Shown here: in pieces, positions 34,601 to 41,803 of the stretch
Position numbering within the stretch: position 1 is the first letter of the stretch
Layout of the letters: each line of letters opens with the position of its first letter
Assembly: GCA_034411995.1 (NCBI GenBank)
Contig: DAOUME010000022.1
Coordinates: 1 to 64,000, forward strand
Length of the DNA: 64,000 bases
Source of the DNA: JAUVXJ01 sp034411995
Lineage (GTDB): Bacteria; Chloroflexota; Anaerolineae; UBA7937; B3-Chlor
Direction of reading: 5' to 3'
The notes under the pieces: model-generated
What the model saw: the letters and a program-made list of their open reading frames with translations, nothing else
Database searches by the model: none
Told to the model about the DNA's origin: nothing
Program-made: the position numbers and the translations under genes

Positions 34601-34643
34601 GTTGACCGAGGAGGAGATCGCTATCGTGGAGGGTCGGGCGTGA
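31614..34643 (+). CDS. Single-chain type IIG restriction enzyme and adenine-specific methyltransferase (Eco57I-like)
   Basis: A 1009-residue enzyme; GTG 31614 has GGAGG eight bases upstream (TTG 31611 is also possible). The N-terminal nuclease domain has a PD-(D/E)xK site, Asp88 in KAPDY and Glu102-x-Lys104 in FFLEAKKP. A helical connector precedes the methyltransferase with motif I DPACGSGSF (from Asp404), VDIDRQAVEVTK, and the N6-adenine motif NPPY (566-569). The target-recognition region spans about 580-940. The C-terminal tail (IDALVYELYGLTEEEIAIVEG) is typical of the family and recurs as fragments downstream. Codon use changes near 33350, where the recognition part begins. It protects against foreign DNA by cleaving unmodified sites. 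Confidence 0.93.
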   Translation: MAQEDRPQATAPPESRREIEGLVQRFARNRDVYTRPDYKETQVRVEFIDPFFEALGWDVRNVKGYAEQYKDVVHEDAIKISGATKAPDYCFRVGGVRRFFLEAKKPSTAVKGEVGPAYQLRRYAWSARLPLSLLTDFEELAVYDCRQRPRPTDKAGVGRVMYYTFDQYLERLDEIYSIFARESVLKGSFDRYVEDTKRQRGTSEVDVEFLKEIEGWRDELARNLALRNPQLSVHELNFAVQRTIDRIIFLRMCEDRGIERYGGLLGLTAGPHVYDRLGELYREADQKYDSDLFDFQADRLTRSLSLDDKTLKPILSGLYYPDCPYEFSVLPPEILGQVYEQFLGKVIRLTAGHRAKVEEKPEVKKAGGVYYTPSYIVEYIVQQTVGRLIEGKTPQQISKLHILDPACGSGSFLLGAYQHLLDYHRRWYEEHDPEKYATAKRPALYQGRGGEWRLTTGEKKRILLNNIYGVDIDRQAVEVTKLSLLLQVLEGESQETLGQQLKLWRERALPDLGENIKCGNSLIGPDYFEGQLLPDEEEMRRVNPFDWEKEFLQIMKAGGFDAVIGNPPYIRIQRIEHSVADYLFRSYRAPTSKTDLSLVFLERALALATDSGLVGFICTSQWLSTDYGRNMRAMLSDGRLHQVVDFGSLPVFQKANTYPAILILSPTRCDALALKRIRRGEQLNLPGIQATDPVLIDLDGLSDDPWNLGRLDIPTLLGERGLEWRPLSAYANAYIGVLTGMDRAFVVETRAAKQLQLETDLLLPYAYRGAEVQRYAQVEPGALVIYPYREGPGGAPRLIPEPELRRHYPNIHQHLVAHKDALRERRDSRRFYAKGPDWYRHLRAGSFDYIHARKLLVKGIETRTVVGLLDAGTAFNGANCPGVIVEEPQQLSPLYILGILNSGVMSYHLRMICPAKLGGYTRFNARGINSAPIRTLSRTDRAEEARHDKMIALVERMLDLHEKLAAATIPADKKLYQRQIEATDEEIDALVYELYGLTEEEIAIVEGRA

Positions 34644-34792
34644 GCGGACGGCGCAGCTGGTCGAGCCGCACATCCGCTGGTAGGCGCGATGGCCCCGAAT
34701 CTCGCAATCAGGGCAACCCAATGGGCAGCTAGGTTCGACAGCCGGCCGCGGCCGTGCGGATATTGGCTGGGCCGGGAGCGCGGAGAGTTGGA

Positions 34793-35620
34793 GTGACCGC
34801 AGTTGTAGGCGTAAGTTTCCTCTCGGAAGTCATAATGATCGCAGATACTAGGGTGTCCTGGCCAGGCGCCCCACGGCCACCAGCAGATATGTTGCGGAAG
34901 CTGTACCCGGTCTTTTCGCCGCGAACTCCACAAAAGGCAGCTGTGCTGGGTTTCTCCGGCACAATATCGGCGGCCAAAACAGTAATGATACACCTCGTGA
35001 AGGACAAGCTTCGCAACTACAATCGGCCCCTGATAATGGTCAATCTGAAAGACCATTTGAAGTGCTGGATAGAAGAAGTGACGGTGACCTGCCTGAGTCC
35101 GAGGAGCAGAACCGGCCTCACCTTCATGCTCTGCGGGCTTGAACCCTCCCGCACTGCTGCTGCAAGAAAGGGAAACGCGCTCGTGAGGTATAGACAGATC
35201 TTGGAAACCCACATATACGTCTTCAGTGTGAGCCAGAGCACCGGCAGAGTAGACGTGGTGAAGAAAGGCCTCTTCGCCGTCATTGGCTCGGGTGCAACAC
35301 TCGAGCGAGAGCTGAAACGGAAGATTCCGCCAATGATCAGGTTCGGATTCAACCAGCCGAATCTGCATTGGGCACGAGCTCGCTTGGTGGGCGAAGTAGC
35401 GCGAGGAGTTTTTGACAGCGGCGGCGCAACCACAGTTGGCGGACCGTTTCAAGTGTTCCGCATCACAGCAGAAGGCTTGGTCACCGAGTACATCTGGCCG
35501 GCAAGTATACAACCAAGAGACGTCAGCGTACGACAAGAAGGCCAAAAGACCATAATACAGAATCGAGACCTCAACCAGACTTACACGCTCCATCCCATAT
35601 GGGACCTGCCATTGCAGTAG
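34793..35620 (+). CDS. Orphan proteasome-fold Ntn hydrolase
   Basis: A 275-residue protein starting at GTG 34793 after GGAGAG. Removal of the initiator leaves an N-terminal Thr: TAVVGVSFLSEVIMIADTRVS. Counting Thr as 1, the Asp is at 17, as in proteasome beta subunits, and Lys35 in RKLYPV is near the usual Lys33; GFSGTISAAKTVMIHLV matches the following Gly-containing strand and helix. The other half diverges and carries about 70 extra residues. A self-activating threonine protease or amidase is likely. It has no partner ATPase nearby. The gene sits between two copies of the restriction-enzyme tail, so an accessory or defence role is inferred. Its codon use is less GC-biased than that of core genes. 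Confidence 0.65.
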   Translation: MTAVVGVSFLSEVIMIADTRVSWPGAPRPPADMLRKLYPVFSPRTPQKAAVLGFSGTISAAKTVMIHLVKDKLRNYNRPLIMVNLKDHLKCWIEEVTVTCLSPRSRTGLTFMLCGLEPSRTAAARKGNALVRYRQILETHIYVFSVSQSTGRVDVVKKGLFAVIGSGATLERELKRKIPPMIRFGFNQPNLHWARARLVGEVARGVFDSGGATTVGGPFQVFRITAEGLVTEYIWPASIQPRDVSVRQEGQKTIIQNRDLNQTYTLHPIWDLPLQ

Positions 35621-35637
35621 TGGGCGAACCAGCAAGT

Positions 35638-35775
35638 GGCGCCGCCACCATCCCCGCTGACAAGAAGCTCTGCCAGCGCCAGATGGAGGCCACCGATGAG
35701 CAAATCGACGCGCTGGTGTACAAATTGTATGGGGTGACGGAGGAAGAGATCGCTATCGCGGAGGGCCGGGGTTGA
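35638..35775 (+). pseudogene. Tail copy A: C-terminal fragment of a type IIG enzyme
   Basis: A 45-codon open stretch without a start encodes AATIPADKKLCQRQMEATDE and then QIDALVYKLYGVTEEEIAIAEG plus Arg-Gly and a TGA. It aligns end to end with the last 45 residues of the restriction enzyme at 34643 with about ten substitutions. It begins 18 bp after the stop of the Ntn hydrolase gene. Confidence 0.9.
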
Positions 35776-35896
35776 CAGCCAGAAACCCGATGCGGTAGGG
35801 ACCTAGACGGGCGGCTTGCGGCATGACCAGACCGGCCTCCTCTCGCAGAGCGCAAGGCCGGGCAATGCAGCGACCGGGGGCATCAGGGGAAATACA

Positions 35897-37474
35897 TTGA
35901 CAACCATCTCGCAGGGTGAACTGAACAACCTGAGCGTGCTCATCGTGGAAGATGCGCGGCAGGCTCTGGAGATGCTACTACGGTATCAGCAGAAGTACCG
36001 CGACGACATCAATTTCGCCGCGAACAAAGGAGGTTTGCTGATTGACATTGGTAGTCGTCTCGGCGACACCGGTGTTGTACGGCAGGGCATGGCGTCGATT
36101 GATGAGTTGCTGCCGAGGGCTGGTGAGCAATCTCGTCCCCTTCTCCTCTACAATCTAGGCAACGGGTATATGGCGTTGCACTCCATTGCTCGGCGCCAAC
36201 CTGGCTTCTCATTCGACCCCGATGACACTAGACTCCGTGAAGCCAAGCGCTGTTACCGCGGCGTGCTGGGAGGATCAGAGCGTCTTGATGCCAACCAACG
36301 CGCTGGACTCCGAGTGAACTATGGCAACTGTCTCGCGAGTCTTGGCCGTTCCCTCGAGGCAATCCACCAATACGAGACGGCTCTCCGCCACGCGCCCAAT
36401 CACCCCATGGCATGGGGGAACCTGGGAGTTGAGTTGGAGCGCTTCGCGTTCGTTGGTCAAGACCCGGCCATCCTGCGGGCTGCGAATGAAGGGCTACTCA
36501 GGGCTCTTGCAGATGATAGCCTTGAGCAAATGGGAGAGGATTCGGCGCGCCCCGGTTTCGAAAAGGCGCAGCAACGTATTGCACGGCTGTTGAGCCAGCT
36601 TGTAGAAGACGCGGGACTGGGCGGGCCCGAGGTGCCCCAGGCCGCGACACCGTATCATCAAGCGTACAGCGAGTTCTGTGTGAAGCATGAACTCTTCCTG
36701 AATTTCTGTCTGAAGGGCCGCCCATGCCAGCGGGTGGCTGAAGATGCTGTCAGTTTGTCAATTACCACGCCACTTGATGACGAGACGACCTACCCTCGGC
36801 TCGCACGAGTGGTCAACGAGATCAAAGAACGATACGCGGTCGCCCGCCTACTGCTGTTCGAAGCCTGCAATCCGCCTCTTGACACTCAGCCATATGACGA
36901 GATGACCTACTACGCGGACAATCTCGACTACGCCGTATACGGGATTGGTCCCACCAAGCTGAAGCTGGCCTTTGAAAGTGCCTACAACATCTTGGACAAG
37001 CTGGCCTTCTTCGTCAACGACTATCTCGATCTGGGGATCAAGGTGCGGCTGGTGAGTTTTCAGGGGCTATGGAAGGAGCGCAAGACGGCCGCTCTCAGGC
37101 CTGCGATTGTCGAACGTGGTAATTGGCACCTGTATGGCCTGTACGACCTCTCCAAAGACCTAGCACCGACAGGCTACCTTGAGCACCTGCGGCTCACCCG
37201 AGACTATCTAACACACCGCTATCTGGTGCTCCATGTTGAGGGGCTAGATTGGCTAACGTCCGCCGATGGTCCTGGGTACCACTCGGGCTACCGCCAGTTG
37301 CTGACCAACACGATCGAATTGATGCGACTCGTCCGCAGTGCGGTCATCTACCTCATCGCCTTCATCGACCGAGAGGAGCGCGCGAAACGCCAAGACGGAG
37401 AGGGCTCTATTGCACCCATGCGTGTCCCGCCTTATAGGCCTTACCGGTTGGGTCCGCAGGATGCTCCAATGTAG
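35897..37474 (+). CDS. LA2681-like HEPN domain protein with TPR-like repeats
   Basis: About 525 residues from TTG 35897, which follows GGGGA; an upstream TTG would add 27 residues. The N-terminal 260 residues are helical repeats (LLLYNLGNGYMALHS, AGLRVNYGNCLASLGRSLEAIHQYETALRHAPNHPMAWGNLGVELERF). The C-terminal domain fits LA2681-like HEPN: LLFEACNPPLD, LKLAFESAYNILDKLAFFVNDYLDLG, and the RNase motif Arg435-x4-His440 in LTRDYLTHRYL. HEPN domains cleave RNA in toxin-antitoxin and abortive-infection systems. It is flanked by tail copies A and B. Confidence 0.85.
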   Translation: MTTISQGELNNLSVLIVEDARQALEMLLRYQQKYRDDINFAANKGGLLIDIGSRLGDTGVVRQGMASIDELLPRAGEQSRPLLLYNLGNGYMALHSIARRQPGFSFDPDDTRLREAKRCYRGVLGGSERLDANQRAGLRVNYGNCLASLGRSLEAIHQYETALRHAPNHPMAWGNLGVELERFAFVGQDPAILRAANEGLLRALADDSLEQMGEDSARPGFEKAQQRIARLLSQLVEDAGLGGPEVPQAATPYHQAYSEFCVKHELFLNFCLKGRPCQRVAEDAVSLSITTPLDDETTYPRLARVVNEIKERYAVARLLLFEACNPPLDTQPYDEMTYYADNLDYAVYGIGPTKLKLAFESAYNILDKLAFFVNDYLDLGIKVRLVSFQGLWKERKTAALRPAIVERGNWHLYGLYDLSKDLAPTGYLEHLRLTRDYLTHRYLVLHVEGLDWLTSADGPGYHSGYRQLLTNTIELMRLVRSAVIYLIAFIDREERAKRQDGEGSIAPMRVPPYRPYRLGPQDAPM

Positions 37475-37508
37475 TCCCCAGGTGCCGCGTGCAGAACTCT
37501 AGTTCGGG

Positions 37509-37562
37509 GTGCTAGTGTATGAGTTATATGGGTTGACCGAGGAGGAGATCGCGATTGTCTGA
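37509..37562 (+). pseudogene. Tail copy B: C-terminal fragment of a type IIG enzyme
   Basis: Encodes V-LVYELYGLTEEEIAIV and a TGA. The 16 residues from LVYEL to IAIV equal those of the intact enzyme, yet five codons differ, all synonymously (CTA, TTA, GCG, ATT, GTC). It lies 34 bp after the HEPN gene. Confidence 0.9.
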
Positions 37563-37595
37563 AGGGCTTCCTCAGCGCAGAGAGTAGGCTGTAGC

Positions 37596-38099
37596 ATGAT
37601 TCAGCCTTGGAGCGACCCCATACCGTACGACCTATCCCGCACGCTGCGTCGGGCAAGTGTCCCGCCGGGGTTCAGCAGTAGTGTGCCGCAGACTCCGGGT
37701 ACGTACGTGATCTATTGCACCGCTCAACCAGACCTATGTGAAGCTATCATTGATATCGGAGAAGCTGGCCCGCGCGCCAAAGCGAGACCAAAGGGCCTCC
37801 GAGGGAGGCTGGCAACTACAGTTGCCCACACGGCCTCTGAAAGGATGGCCGCTGACGTACAGGCCGGCAAACTCCCGAACAGACTCCGTGTAGTTTGGAT
37901 CGAGAGGCCGTCCAAAGAGGACGCCAAGGAGTTACAGGACGCACTTATCAGCCTCTTCCGAACGGATTGCGGACGCCAGCCGCGACACAACAAGAGACTG
38001 GAGCAGCACCCAAAGCCTGAGGCCTTCCTGGCGATTTGCGCCGCCCTGAAGAGGCACATTGGCGGCCTATTGCGCCACCCGACGGCCCGCTGCGGGTGA
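37596..38099 (+). CDS. GIY-YIG-like hypothetical protein
   Basis: A 167-residue soluble protein. The order GTYVIYC, then IIDIGEA, then GLRGRL, a strand RVVWIERPS and a helix with Glu in KELQDALISLF resembles the GIY-YIG nuclease core, with the second motif read as DIG and Glu as possible catalytic residue. The usual Arg is in GLRGRL. Identification rests on pattern only. It begins 33 bp after tail copy B and is followed by a small membrane protein. Confidence 0.5.
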   Translation: MIQPWSDPIPYDLSRTLRRASVPPGFSSSVPQTPGTYVIYCTAQPDLCEAIIDIGEAGPRAKARPKGLRGRLATTVAHTASERMAADVQAGKLPNRLRVVWIERPSKEDAKELQDALISLFRTDCGRQPRHNKRLEQHPKPEAFLAICAALKRHIGGLLRHPTARCG

Positions 38100-38208
38100 C
38101 CAGACCGGCGTGCCCCAGGTTGGAGTGAGCGCTGCCCCCCGGCGGGCTCAGCCCGAGGGGGCCGGGGGCAAATCGTTCGGTGCAACAGCAGAATCAAAGG
38201 AGGAGGAG

Positions 38209-38655
38209 ATGTCTGAGTTGCTCACTGCTATCGGCGTCGTATCAGCCGCTAGTGTGTCGATCCTTAGTGTCTTTGTCCCTTCTTACTACGACAGGCAGCA
38301 CCGCAAGGAGGAGAAAGCCGACGCCGAACTCCGAAGAATAGACGAGACTACCTTGGGTTTTCTAGCACAGCTCTCGAACTTCCGGCATTGGGAACCCAGG
38401 AGCCTTCAGAAGATCGCGGGGGATCGTGCACTAGAGCATCTCTACACCGACTTGCAGGTAGCGCAGTATGCTTGGGAGCGCGCCGTTTGGCCAAAACTGG
38501 GTGATCAAGACCGCGCCAAGGTCGAGACCATCCGCACAAGGCTTGAAGGGGTCCATACCGCCAACGACCTGTCGAGACGCGCAAATGAGTCGGATGTTCC
38601 TGCATTGGCAGATCAAATCCTCGCATTGGCTCGTGCCGCAAATGGACGGCCCTAG
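38209..38655 (+). CDS. Small membrane-anchored helical protein
   Basis: A 148-residue protein with an excellent ribosome site (AGGAGGAG). One membrane helix (LLTAIGVVSAASVSILSVFVP) is followed by a charged helical region (YDRQHRKEEKADAELRRIDE...). I do not recognise it. It forms a pair with the GIY-YIG-like gene within one tail-bounded unit; a membrane-acting partner of a nuclease is conceivable. Confidence 0.7.
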   Translation: MSELLTAIGVVSAASVSILSVFVPSYYDRQHRKEEKADAELRRIDETTLGFLAQLSNFRHWEPRSLQKIAGDRALEHLYTDLQVAQYAWERAVWPKLGDQDRAKVETIRTRLEGVHTANDLSRRANESDVPALADQILALARAANGRP

Positions 38656-38737
38656 TCGACCAAGTGTGTTTGGTTTTGGTGTACAGTGTGCACTGACGCA
38701 CAGCTGCTTCGGCCCAACAATGGCTTGACCCCATGGG

Positions 38738-38806
38738 GAGATCGACACGTTGGTGTATCACTTGTATGGGTTGACGGAGGGAGAGATCGCTATCGTGGAG
38801 GGGCGA
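38738..38806 (+). pseudogene. Tail copy C: C-terminal fragment of a type IIG enzyme
   Basis: Encodes EIDTLVYHLYGLTEGEIAIV then EGR. The reading frame continues past the position of the original stop. Four to five residues differ from the intact enzyme tail. Confidence 0.88.
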
Positions 38807-38993
38807 TCGCTGAACGCGCTGCGCGGACCGGCTACCCCGAAACAGAGTTCGGTGATCTCTCGGGGCTCGGATGTGGCATGGTGATGGGGACCAACGTTGG
38901 GCCACTGCGCCAGTTGAGGTGACTGGGTGGAAAGATGTCCGCATAATCATTAGTTAGCACGCTTCACGCCGCTGACGCTCGGGAAGGAAAACC

Positions 38994-40049
38994 ATGAGCA
39001 AAGAAATCCTAGTGAGAATGGACATACCAATCCCCGCTCACAAAATCGTCAATACACCTGCCATGGTTTTCAGCAGGTGGATGCCTCTGGACGAGGATGA
39101 GTCTATTGTAGTCCAAGAGGAAAACGCCACCCTGAGGTTATGGTTCGACAGAAGTTGCTGGCATAACGTGACTCACGCGGGAGGAGACATACCTAATCAC
39201 GTGAATGTTCTCGTAGACAAGGTATTCGCAGATGTAACGCTCCGCGACTTGTCTGAGGGTTTAGTAGACTACATTGAACTCACAGCCACTGAACCTCACC
39301 CTCCAGAGAGCCCCTACCAGCAAGAGTACCGGGAGCTAGGACAGAAAGTGTACCTTCTAACTCTCACCTACCTGAACAGATTGATTAACTACGCACGAAG
39401 CATGAAGGGGCAATACTGGCTACAAGAATACCCCCTTAGCGAAGCTGAGGGCCTGTCTACTGTCAACCTGGCTTTCAAAGCCCGTGTCCTAATCGACTCT
39501 GAATGGGTTAGGTGGTTCCCGGATGTCAGGCAGCTAGTTATCGGCAGGGTGGGAGGCTGTCAAGACAGAGAGCGTTTCATAGACAAGGACTCCTGGTCAC
39601 AGGTCAGGAGCTTCATCACATCAAAGCAACGGGCCTCACTTGTCCGGGAACTCCTCGCCGGGGCAGAGTGGCTCGCTGGAATTGGGCACCGCAGAAGTGC
39701 ATTGACAGAAGCAATAACAGCACTTGAAGCCGCAATCACCACATTCTCAAACCAGCCCAAAGCAGAGGAAGCTTTCGGCTCTCTTATTACGGAGAGAATG
39801 AACGTGAGCTCACTGAGCAATTGGACTGAAAAGATGGGTTTGTCGGGCACCATTCACTACCTCTTCCCACTGGTATTCTCTGAAGAGATGATGCCCACCG
39901 ACATTCTGACAGATTGTCAGGAGGCGATACTAGAGCGCCAGAATGTGGTGCACAACGCTCAGCGAGATGTTCAGGAAGATAAGCTGTCAGTGTACCTGGA
40001 GGCAATTCGCAATATGTGTCGCCTGCTCGAAACTTACCAGCAAACTTAG
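38994..40049 (+). CDS. HEPN-like domain protein of unknown function
   Basis: A 351-residue soluble protein with lower GC and non-biased codons. The N-terminal 120 residues are beta-rich. The C-terminal half is helical: HRRSALTEAITALEAAITTFSN and QEAILERQNVVHNAQRDV, with Arg315-x4-His320, the HEPN ribonuclease motif, in a context like Apea-type HEPN proteins. It may act as an RNase toxin in defence. It is the second HEPN-type gene in the island. Confidence 0.7.
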   Translation: MSKEILVRMDIPIPAHKIVNTPAMVFSRWMPLDEDESIVVQEENATLRLWFDRSCWHNVTHAGGDIPNHVNVLVDKVFADVTLRDLSEGLVDYIELTATEPHPPESPYQQEYRELGQKVYLLTLTYLNRLINYARSMKGQYWLQEYPLSEAEGLSTVNLAFKARVLIDSEWVRWFPDVRQLVIGRVGGCQDRERFIDKDSWSQVRSFITSKQRASLVRELLAGAEWLAGIGHRRSALTEAITALEAAITTFSNQPKAEEAFGSLITERMNVSSLSNWTEKMGLSGTIHYLFPLVFSEEMMPTDILTDCQEAILERQNVVHNAQRDVQEDKLSVYLEAIRNMCRLLETYQQT

Positions 40050-40200
40050 TACCTAGTCACGCAGTCCATCCCGAGAAGAGCGTGGTAACAGGTCGCTGGC
40101 GGCGACAGCCCCTGTCGGTGCCAGGCTGCGTGTGGAGCGACGACTCGGCGATACTCCAGGCTAGCGGAAGAGCGTCGACGAGAAGACTCAGGCACGCGAA

Positions 40201-40424
40201 ATGACCTATCGCTTCTACGAGAATTGTGCGTGCGACCCAAGAAGGCGAAGATACATTTCTCCAATTGCAGGTCCTGCAACTACGGATTAGGAAAAAACAA
40301 GCACAAGGTGGAAGGGCTTCACGGGAGATGGCACGGCCCATTCTCGACGTTCGAGGAGGCATGGGACGCAGCACAACACACCGGCAAGAAGCCGACCACC
40401 TGCGGCCACTGCAGACCTCGGTGA
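40201..40424 (+). pseudogene. Zinc-binding mini-protein with a probable frameshift
   Basis: The frame from 40224 gives 66 residues with two Cys pairs (NCRSC and TCGHC) and WHGPFSTFEEAWDAAQHTGKK, which looks like a small zinc-ribbon protein. A second frame from ATG 40201 encodes MTYRFYEN, which would make a natural N terminus if one base were inserted near 40225. Either a short protein starting at GTG 40230 or a frameshifted gene is possible. Confidence 0.5.
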
Positions 40425-40499
40425 GAGGGGCGGCGCTGCGCCTTGTGCGCTTGCGCGCCGCTGGTCCAGCTCTACCCAAGCAGACCGCTCTGCCATGGA

Positions 40500-40557
40500 G
40501 GGGTCAATCACCCAGGCACCCAGCGACACCTTCGTAGAGGCGGGTCTGAGACCCGCC
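40500..40557 (-). repeat. Long palindrome-associated repeat, copy 1
   Basis: A 19-bp palindrome (GGCGGGTCT-G-AGACCCGCC at 40539-40557) is joined, on the minus strand, to CTACGAAGGTGTCGCTGGGT and a GGTGATT segment. The same order recurs at 46862 and 49026 on the plus strand. Confidence 0.75.
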
Positions 40558-40698
40558 CGCAAGCGGCCTCCCGATTCGTCATGGTCGTTCGCACAAACCT
40601 CGGCCGGTGCGCCGGTTTGGAGCACCACGCGCGACGCTGTCGGCCAGGCAGCTCGGATCAAAGAGCTCCATAGTCACGAGTGAGGGACTAGCAACGTC

Positions 40699-41442
40699 AT
40701 GAGCATTCGTTTACTCGATTGCGCGCCGATGGCTCCCCGGTACCCACGGTGGCACCTGGGGACTCCCTGTCTGCTCGTCGACACCGACCAGGGCCTCGTT
40801 CTCGTCGATACCGGCCTCGGCCTGCACGACTTTCTGGCCCCAGGGCCCCTGGTCCGCCTCTTCGCGTGGGCTTTGCGCTTCCCTCACGATCCCGAGCACG
40901 CCGCCGTGCGCCAGCTCTCGCGCCTGGGCCACGACCCCGAATCTGTCCGGCACATCGTGATGACCCACCTCCATTTCGACCACGCCGGGGGCCTTCCCGA
41001 CTTCCCCCACGCTCAGGTTCACGTACACCGCCGCGAGTACGAGGCCATGCTCCATCCTCGCAGTCTGCTAGAGCTGGGCTACGATGGCCTCGATTTCGCC
41101 CATGGGCCCTCCTGGGTTCTCTACGACCAACCCACCGAGGACTGGCTCGGGTTCGAGGCTTTCCGGCTGCCCTTCACGCCGGAGATGTATCTCGTCCCAC
41201 TCTTCGGCCACACCCGCGGCCATTGCGGGGTAGCCATCCAGGACGATGATGGTTGGGTCTTGCAGTGTGCCGACGCCCTGCCCACGAATGCTGACTTCGA
41301 CCTCACCCCGCCATGGCTCAACCGTTTGGTGATCGGACCGCACGTTGCCAGGTTGCGGGAGTGGGCTTGCCGCCATCCCGAAGTTCGCCTGTTGGCCGGG
41401 CACATGCGGCACCCTTTCCCCGATCACAAGGGCGAAGTCTGA
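40699..41442 (+). CDS. Metallo-beta-lactamase fold hydrolase
   Basis: A 247-residue enzyme. The metal-binding motif is THLHFDHAGG, with later ligands His in FGHTRGH and Asp in LQCADALP. The strand LVDTDQGLVLVDTGLGLHD is typical of the family. It resembles quorum-quenching or RNase-Z-unrelated MBL hydrolases; the substrate is unknown. Tail copy D follows 24 bp after its stop. GC content is typical of the core genome. Confidence 0.92.
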   Translation: MSIRLLDCAPMAPRYPRWHLGTPCLLVDTDQGLVLVDTGLGLHDFLAPGPLVRLFAWALRFPHDPEHAAVRQLSRLGHDPESVRHIVMTHLHFDHAGGLPDFPHAQVHVHRREYEAMLHPRSLLELGYDGLDFAHGPSWVLYDQPTEDWLGFEAFRLPFTPEMYLVPLFGHTRGHCGVAIQDDDGWVLQCADALPTNADFDLTPPWLNRLVIGPHVARLREWACRHPEVRLLAGHMRHPFPDHKGEV

Positions 41443-41466
41443 GAGTCCCCGGCCGAAGCGGACCCG

Positions 41467-41508
41467 ACTGGAGAAGAGATCGCTATCGTCGAGGGCCGGA
41501 ATTGCTGA
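41467..41508 (+). pseudogene. Tail copy D: C-terminal fragment of a type IIG enzyme
   Basis: Encodes TGEEIAIVEGRNC and a TGA, matching the last 11 residues of the intact enzyme tail (TEEEIAIVEGRA) with a short extension. Confidence 0.8.
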
Positions 41509-41803
41509 ACCGCTGAGGCCAGCTTCGCAAGGCCAGGCCTGACACCCGCCCCTACCAACCCCCCAGCCCTGCGTGCGGCGGGCCTTTCTTTGCCCAACAC
41601 AGACTCGCGAAAGAACCTGAGCTCAGCATACACTTGCGGCAGCTAGCCCTTCTGGCGCCACTGAGTGCCGCCCGGACACAGCCCATTGGCGAGGACAAAC
41701 GTGCGCCTGAGGCGCCAGATGGCTTGACGGCGCCGAACGATATCCCCATAATCACTAGTTGGGAGGACACAACAGGAGGGAATATGAAAGAGCGCGAATC
41801 AGT
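41509..41803. other. Stretch between tail D and the ATP-grasp gene
   Basis: A half palindrome (ACACCCGCCCCTACC, 41540-41554) and the promoter at 41724 are the only features. A ten-codon frame with a strong ribosome site (ATG 41784, MKERESVWED) overlaps the start of the next gene and could be a leader peptide. Confidence 0.4.
41724..41752 (+). promoter_or_regulatory. Promoter of the ATP-grasp gene cluster
   Basis: TTGACG (41724-41729) and CATAAT (41747-41752) are 17 bp apart; each matches 5 of 6 consensus bases. Confidence 0.75.
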
